Positions 14,841 through 19,136 of a stretch of DNA of 19,136 bases are shown here, piece by piece. Made by a program: the position numbers and the translations under genes. Source of the stretch: Gammaproteobacteria bacterium HGW-Gammaproteobacteria-14 (GTDB lineage Bacteria > Pseudomonadota > Gammaproteobacteria > Pseudomonadales > Alcanivoracaceae); assembly GCA_002840115.1 (NCBI GenBank), contig PGZG01000010.1:1-19136 (forward strand). The letters are read 5' to 3'. The notes below the pieces were generated by a model. It had not been told where the DNA came from, did not search any database, and saw only the letters and a program-made list of their open reading frames with translations. How positions within the stretch are numbered: the first letter of the stretch is position 1; each line of letters opens with the position of its first letter.

Positions 14841-14915
14841 ATGAAAGCGGTTCAATGACCACTCCAGCCGGGGCCATTACGGCGGCTCCGACCCAATCAA
14901 CGTGGAGAGCAAACC

Positions 14916-17066
14916 ATGATTTATTCCGGCAAGGCCGTCAGCGTGACGCTGCATGACGGTGGCATCGCCGAACTGAAGTTCGATCTTCAGGGCGAGTCCG
15001 TCAACAAATTCAACCGTGACACCGTTGAGGATCTGGGCAAGGCAGTGGAGGCCATCAAGGCCGACAGCGCCATCAAGGGTCTGGTCGTCACTTCCGCCAA
15101 GAGCGTCTTTATTGTTGGCGCTGACATCACCGAATTCACCGACATGTTCAAGCTGCCGGAAGATGAAATCGCTGGCTGGTGTCTGAAGTCGAATCAGGTA
15201 TTCAACGCCGTTGAAGATCTGGACATGCCGACCGTCTGTGCCATCAACGGCATTGCTCTGGGTGGCGGTCTGGAAATGGCGCTGTCTTGCGACTTCCGAG
15301 TAATGAGTGAGTCCGCCCAGGTGGGTCTGCCGGAAGTGAAACTGGGCCTGTTCCCGGGCTTCGGTGGCACCGTGCGTATGCCGCGTCTGATCGGTGTCGA
15401 TAACGCCGTGGAGTGGATTGCTGCTGCCGGTCAGCACCGCGCTGACAAAGCACTGAAAGACGGCGTCGTGGATGCCGTGGTTGCTGGCGACAAACTGATG
15501 GACGCCGCCGTTGCACTGGTTAAGCAGTGCCTCGAAGGCAAGATCGATTTCCGCAAAAAGCGCGCCGAAAAACTCGAGCCGCTGAAACTGCCGCCAATGG
15601 AAAACATGATGGCGTTCCAGACCTCTGGCGCCTTTGTTGCCCAGCAAGCTGGTAAAAATTATCCGGCTCCGGTTGCTGCCGTTAATGTGATGCAGCAGCA
15701 CAGCGGCATGACCCGTAATGACGCCAACGCTGCGGAAGCCAAAGGTTTCGCAAAGGTTGCCAAAACCCCGCAGGCCACGGCGCTGGTCGGTCTGTTCCTC
15801 GCTGACCAAGCGGTGAAAAAAGCCAATGGCGGCCACATGAAAAAAGGCGCCAAGGACATCAACCAGGCTGCCGTTCTTGGCGCAGGCATTATGGGTGGCG
15901 GTATCGCCTACCAGTCCGCCTCCAAGGGCACGCCAATCATCATGAAGGACATCGCCGACGCCGCGCTGGATCTGGGCATGGGCGAAGCTTCCAAGCTGCT
16001 GGCCAAGCAGGTTGAGCGCAAGCGCATTGACCCGGCGAAAATGGGCAAAACCCTGTCCATGATTCGCCCGACCCTGAACTACGGCGACTTCGCCAACGTT
16101 GATGTGGTGGTTGAAGCGGTTGTTGAAAACGAGAAGATCAAACAGTCCGTGCTGGCCGAAACCGAAGGCAAGCTGAAGGACGGCGCTATTCTCGCCTCCA
16201 ACACCTCGACCATTTCCATCACCCGTCTGGCCACCGCCCTGAAGAAACCGGAAAACTTTGCCGGCATGCACTTCTTCAACCCGGTGCACATGATGCCGCT
16301 GGTGGAAATTATCCGTGGCGAAAAAACCTCGGATGAAACCGTCGCCACGCTGGTGGCCTACGCCAGCAAAATGGGCAAGAACCCGATCGTGGTTAACGAC
16401 TGCCCCGGCTTCCTGGTGAACCGCGTACTGTTCCCGTACTTCGGCGGCTTCGGCATGCTGATGCGTGACGGTGCCGACTTCCAGGCTGTCGACAAGGTAA
16501 TGGAAAAATTCGGCTGGCCGATGGGCCCGGCGTACCTGATGGACGTGGTTGGTATCGACACCGGCGTCCACGCTGCCAAGGTCATGGCCGATGGCTTCCC
16601 GGATCGCATGAAGCACGACTTTAAAGACGTGTCCGAAGTGCTGTTCGAGAACAAGCGCTACGGCCAGAAAACCAAAGCCGGTTTCTACCAGTACGTGCTG
16701 GACAAGAAAGGCAAGCAGGTCAAAACCCCGGATGCCACCACCTGGGAACTGATCAAGCCGCACGTGGCAGAAACCCGCGAATTCGACGCCGAGGAAATCA
16801 TTGCTCGCCTGATGATCCCACTGTGCACCGAAACCGTTCGTTGCCTCGAAGACAACATCGTTGGCTCGGCGGCAGAAGCGGACATGGCGATGATCTACGG
16901 TATCGGCTTCCCTCCGTTCCGCGGCGGCCCGATCCGTCATATCGAATCCATCGGCATCAAAGAGTTCGTTGCCCTGTGTGACAAGTACGCACACCTGGGC
17001 AAGCTCTACGAAGCGCCGCAACTGCTGAAAGACATGGCCGCGTCCGGCAAGTCTTTTTTCGCCTAA
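14916..17066 (+). CDS. fadB: Fatty acid oxidation complex, alpha subunit
   Basis: FadB carries enoyl-CoA hydratase and L-3-hydroxyacyl-CoA dehydrogenase activities and forms a complex with the FadA thiolase. The 716 residues match the family. The N-terminal crotonase domain has GIALGGGLEM (Glu120) and VGLPEVKLGLFPGFGG (Glu140), the two hydratase acids matching E. coli Glu119 and Glu139. The dehydrogenase half has the NAD-binding GAGIMGGG (322-329) and GMHFFNPVHMMPLVEII, with His452 and Glu464 as the catalytic pair. GGAG lies eight bases before the ATG. Codon choice is strongly biased (CTG, CCG, AAC, ATC), suggesting high expression. It is the first gene of fadBA, 22 bp before fadA. Confidence 0.97.
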   Translation: MIYSGKAVSVTLHDGGIAELKFDLQGESVNKFNRDTVEDLGKAVEAIKADSAIKGLVVTSAKSVFIVGADITEFTDMFKLPEDEIAGWCLKSNQVFNAVEDLDMPTVCAINGIALGGGLEMALSCDFRVMSESAQVGLPEVKLGLFPGFGGTVRMPRLIGVDNAVEWIAAAGQHRADKALKDGVVDAVVAGDKLMDAAVALVKQCLEGKIDFRKKRAEKLEPLKLPPMENMMAFQTSGAFVAQQAGKNYPAPVAAVNVMQQHSGMTRNDANAAEAKGFAKVAKTPQATALVGLFLADQAVKKANGGHMKKGAKDINQAAVLGAGIMGGGIAYQSASKGTPIIMKDIADAALDLGMGEASKLLAKQVERKRIDPAKMGKTLSMIRPTLNYGDFANVDVVVEAVVENEKIKQSVLAETEGKLKDGAILASNTSTISITRLATALKKPENFAGMHFFNPVHMMPLVEIIRGEKTSDETVATLVAYASKMGKNPIVVNDCPGFLVNRVLFPYFGGFGMLMRDGADFQAVDKVMEKFGWPMGPAYLMDVVGIDTGVHAAKVMADGFPDRMKHDFKDVSEVLFENKRYGQKTKAGFYQYVLDKKGKQVKTPDATTWELIKPHVAETREFDAEEIIARLMIPLCTETVRCLEDNIVGSAAEADMAMIYGIGFPPFRGGPIRHIESIGIKEFVALCDKYAHLGKLYEAPQLLKDMAASGKSFFA

Positions 17067-17088
17067 TTAACGGATCAGGAGAAACGAA

Positions 17089-18264
17089 ATGAGTCTGAAT
17101 CCGAATGATGTAGTGATCGTTGATGCGGTCCGTACGCCGATGGGTAAATCCCGTAACGGCATGTTCCGTAACGTGCGCGCAGAAAAACTGTCCGCCTCGT
17201 TGATCGAAGCGCTGAAAGCCCGTAACCCGGGCTGGAAAACCGAACAAACCGAAGACGTGATCTGGGGCTGCGTTAACCAGACCAAAGAGCAAGGCATGAA
17301 CATCGCCCGCAACATCGCTCTGCTCGCTGGCCTGCCGCGCACTGCCGCTGGTCAAACCATCAACCGTCTGTGCGGCTCGTCCATGCAGGCCCTGCACTCT
17401 GCTGCGCAAGCAATCATGACCGGCAACGGTGATGTGTTTGTTATCGGTGGTGTGGAGCACATGGGCCACGTTGCCATGGACCACGGCATCGACCTGAACC
17501 CGGAAGCCAGCAAGTTCACCGCCAAGGCGTCGAACATGATGGGCCTGACCGCGGAAATGCTTGGCCGCATGCACGGCATCAGCCGCCAGCAGCAGGATGA
17601 GTTCGGTCTGCGCTCGCACATGAAAGCCTGGGAAGCCACCCAGCAAGGCCGCTGGAAAAACGAAATCGTGCCGATCGAAGGCCACGATGCCGACGGCCGC
17701 AAAGTGCTGTGTGAAATCGACGAAGTGATCCGTCCGGAAACCACCATCGAAAGCCTGCAGAACCTGAAGCCGGTATTCGACCCGCGCAGCGGCACCGTCA
17801 CCGCCGGTACTTCGTCTGCGCTGTCCGATGGTGCTTCCGCCATGCTGGTGATGAGCGCCGCCAAAGCCCAGGAAATGGGCCTCAAGCCGCGCGCCAAAAT
17901 CCGCGCCATGGCAGTGGCCGGCTGCGACGCCGCGATCATGGGTTACGGCCCGGTTCCGGCCACGCAAAAGGCACTGGCCCGCGCTGGCCTGACCATCGAC
18001 GACATCGACTACTTCGAGCTGAACGAAGCCTTCGCCGCGCAGTCCCTGCCGGTGATCAAGGATCTGAAGCTGATGGACAAGATGGAAGACAAGATCAACC
18101 TGAACGGCGGCGCCATTGCACTGGGCCACCCACTCGGCTGCTCCGGCGCCCGCATCACCGGCACATTGCTGAACGTGCTGGAGTGGAAAGACGGCACCCT
18201 CGGTGTGGCGACCATGTGTATTGGTCTCGGTCAGGGTATTGCGACGGTAATCGAGCGGGTTTAA
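17089..18264 (+). CDS. fadA: 3-ketoacyl-CoA thiolase, beta subunit
   Basis: FadA cleaves 3-ketoacyl-CoA with CoA to acetyl-CoA and a shortened acyl-CoA, the last step of each beta-oxidation turn, in complex with FadB. The 391 residues fit the family. The nucleophile Cys95 is in NRLCGSSMQAL, His347 in NGGAIALGHPLGCSGAR, and the second catalytic cysteine, Cys377, in MCIGLGQGIA. AGGAG (17077-17081) lies seven bases before the ATG. It shares the biased codon use of fadB and ends at a strong terminator, so fadBA is a two-gene operon. Spacing and direction follow the fadBA arrangement of E. coli and Pseudomonas. Confidence 0.97.
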   Translation: MSLNPNDVVIVDAVRTPMGKSRNGMFRNVRAEKLSASLIEALKARNPGWKTEQTEDVIWGCVNQTKEQGMNIARNIALLAGLPRTAAGQTINRLCGSSMQALHSAAQAIMTGNGDVFVIGGVEHMGHVAMDHGIDLNPEASKFTAKASNMMGLTAEMLGRMHGISRQQQDEFGLRSHMKAWEATQQGRWKNEIVPIEGHDADGRKVLCEIDEVIRPETTIESLQNLKPVFDPRSGTVTAGTSSALSDGASAMLVMSAAKAQEMGLKPRAKIRAMAVAGCDAAIMGYGPVPATQKALARAGLTIDDIDYFELNEAFAAQSLPVIKDLKLMDKMEDKINLNGGAIALGHPLGCSGARITGTLLNVLEWKDGTLGVATMCIGLGQGIATVIERV

Positions 18265-18288
18265 ATCCGCGCGTTAACTGAAGCAAAT

Positions 18289-18328
18289 AAAAGCCCGGCT
18301 TGCTCACGCAAGCCGGGCTTTTTCTTTT
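18289..18328 (+). terminator. Strong terminator after fadBA, probably bidirectional
   Basis: A perfect 15-bp stem (18289-18303 with 18308-18322), core GCCCGGCTTGC, has a 4-base loop and is followed by TTTTTCTTTT. On the minus strand TTTTATTT follows the stem, so it can also stop the convergent hipA-like transcript, which ends at 18336. Confidence 0.95.
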
Positions 18329-18335
18329 CCGCACA

Positions 18336-19136
18336 TCAACCGATGCGAAAATCCTCCGGCAATGATGCCCAATGCTTCCTGAGCGCGATCTGGTGGCTTT
18401 CGCTCATGGGCAAATCACTTAACGCCGCTGGCCACAGGTCTCTCGCCTTTTCTATCATCACCTCTAGTTGTGGCTCGATTGCCCGCCAGGGCACCCCGAC
18501 TTTCTCTGCCCATCGCCGGAAGTTTTTGTAGCCAACAGATTGCCAGGATTTCCCGCCGCCCAGATTCAACGCGAAGCTGGATTCATTTTCGATATACACG
18601 CAGGTAGTGACAATATCGTAAGCCGGCGACAGCAGCGGAGTAATGGTATCCGGATAAATCAGACTCCAGTTCTTCAGATGTGCATCACCATTTGCCAGCA
18701 GGATATTGGCCAACAATCGTCTGGCAAACTCCTGGACATCACCCAAGCCATCACCCGAATACTGGTAAATCACTTTGCCAATTTGCTCATAGCTGGCCGA
18801 GCCATATTTTTCATGCGGATACTTCACCAGAACCTGGGCAAAGTCCTCCATGTGAATCCGCTTGTCACCGTCACGATCAAATCGCCGGATCGCGAAAGCC
18901 AGATTCTCATCGGGAAATTTGATATCCGGCAGGTTATCCAGCTTGTCCATACTGACCAGCTTTATCTCTGGAGTCTGAATACCCGCCATACTCGCCAATG
19001 TCATGGCGGTAAATTCGTTCAACGGCACGGCTGAATGCGTGGTCGACGGTGTTTTGATAATCCAGTTGCCCAACTCACCATCAGTTGCCAGGTTGTACCG
19101 GCCGTCTTTCTCCTTCATGGAAAACTTCATCTGCAC
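18336..19136 (-). CDS. HipA-like serine/threonine kinase toxin, N-terminus cut by window edge
   Basis: This is the C-terminal kinase part of a HipA-family protein; E. coli HipA phosphorylates glutamyl-tRNA synthetase and causes growth arrest. The 266 visible codons compare with about 430 in full-length HipA. The core motif ANGDAHLKNWSL holds the catalytic Asp151 and metal-binding Asn156, and SPAYDIV holds the DFG-like Asp174 (numbers from the window edge). The first visible codon is GTG, but it encodes the Val of the conserved VQMKFSM motif and is not a start, so the gene continues to the right. A HipB partner would be expected upstream, outside the window. It converges on fadA and shares its terminator. 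Kinase residues look intact. Confidence 0.88.
   Translation of the reverse strand: MQMKFSMKEKDGRYNLATDGELGNWIIKTPSTTHSAVPLNEFTAMTLASMAGIQTPEIKLVSMDKLDNLPDIKFPDENLAFAIRRFDRDGDKRIHMEDFAQVLVKYPHEKYGSASYEQIGKVIYQYSGDGLGDVQEFARRLLANILLANGDAHLKNWSLIYPDTITPLLSPAYDIVTTCVYIENESSFALNLGGGKSWQSVGYKNFRRWAEKVGVPWRAIEPQLEVMIEKARDLWPAALSDLPMSESHQIALRKHWASLPEDFRIG

Larger units (their letters stand above)
14606..14915. other. 310-bp divergent region between the toxin gene and fadB
   Basis: No gene is convincing here. Beyond the toxin-side operator it contains the 12-bp palindrome at 14726-14737, a TATACT (14772-14777) that could be a -10 for fadB with only a poor -35 (CTTAAA, 14749-14754), the 16-bp palindrome at 14825-14840, and the fadB ribosome-binding site GGAG at 14904-14907. 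The rest shows no other structure I can support. Confidence 0.6.

Noticed and set aside
14877..17021. A 714-codon open frame antisense to almost all of fadB
   Set aside because: It mirrors fadB codon for codon. Strong codon bias in fadB removes antisense stops, and the translation is rich in His, Gly and Phe with no family motif. FadB is unmistakable on the plus strand.
16957..18129. A 390-codon open frame antisense to fadA
   Set aside because: Same codon-bias artefact; no motifs, no ribosome-binding site, and it runs through a complete thiolase gene.
19134..19136. GTG at the right edge as the start of the HipA-like gene
   Set aside because: It encodes Val in the conserved VQMKFS motif that lies mid-protein in HipA relatives; the gene is truncated by the window.

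Overview
The window looks like chromosomal DNA of a gammaproteobacterium close to Pseudomonas, Alcanivorax or other oil-degrading Oceanospirillales. Three things point there: moderately high GC, the conserved order recJ-prfB-lysS, and a Pseudomonas-like valine cluster with a divergent AraC regulator, all beside a fadBA operon. The genus is inferred from gene content only. I see no tRNA, rRNA, CRISPR array, insertion sequence or phage structural gene.

Layout, left to right. (1) 1-4433, minus strand: a valine/isobutyrate degradation operon read mmsA, acyl-CoA dehydrogenase, 3-hydroxyisobutyryl-CoA hydrolase, mmsB (cut by the left edge). A divergent AraC-type regulator (mmsR-like, about 4482-5441) sits under 60 bp upstream of mmsA. 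(2) 5430-6674, minus: a membrane-bound GGDEF diguanylate cyclase, tail-to-tail with mmsR. (3) 6885-7685, plus: a stand-alone heme-oxygenase-fold (TenA/PqqC/CADD-like) putative di-iron enzyme of unknown substrate. (4) 7734-14605, minus: a long co-directional block read HigB/RelE-like toxin, HigA-like antitoxin, recJ, a 94-codon DUF7352-like gene, prfB (with its programmed +1 frameshift), lysS, a TetR regulator and ung. It closes with a minus-strand terminator lying inside the 3' end of the convergent gene. (5) 14606-14915: a 310-bp divergent regulatory region with two palindromes. (6) 14916-18264, plus: fadB-fadA, the multienzyme complex of fatty acid beta-oxidation, ended by a strong bidirectional terminator. 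(7) 18336-19136, minus: the C-terminal two thirds of a HipA-like kinase, cut by the right edge.

Together the genes describe a cell that burns fatty acids and branched-chain carbon, with housekeeping translation and DNA-repair genes between the two catabolic operons. The valine operon lacks one visible step, the short-chain enoyl-CoA hydratase, which may lie just off the left edge or be supplied elsewhere.

The least ordinary items are an RF2 with about eight extra residues just after the GGQ loop compared with E. coli RF2, a toxin-antitoxin pair directly upstream of the recJ-prfB-lysS block, hairpins that capture the ribosome-binding sites of recJ and the TetR gene, the orphan di-iron-type oxidase, and the palindromes upstream of fadB. 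No clearly new multi-gene system is evident.
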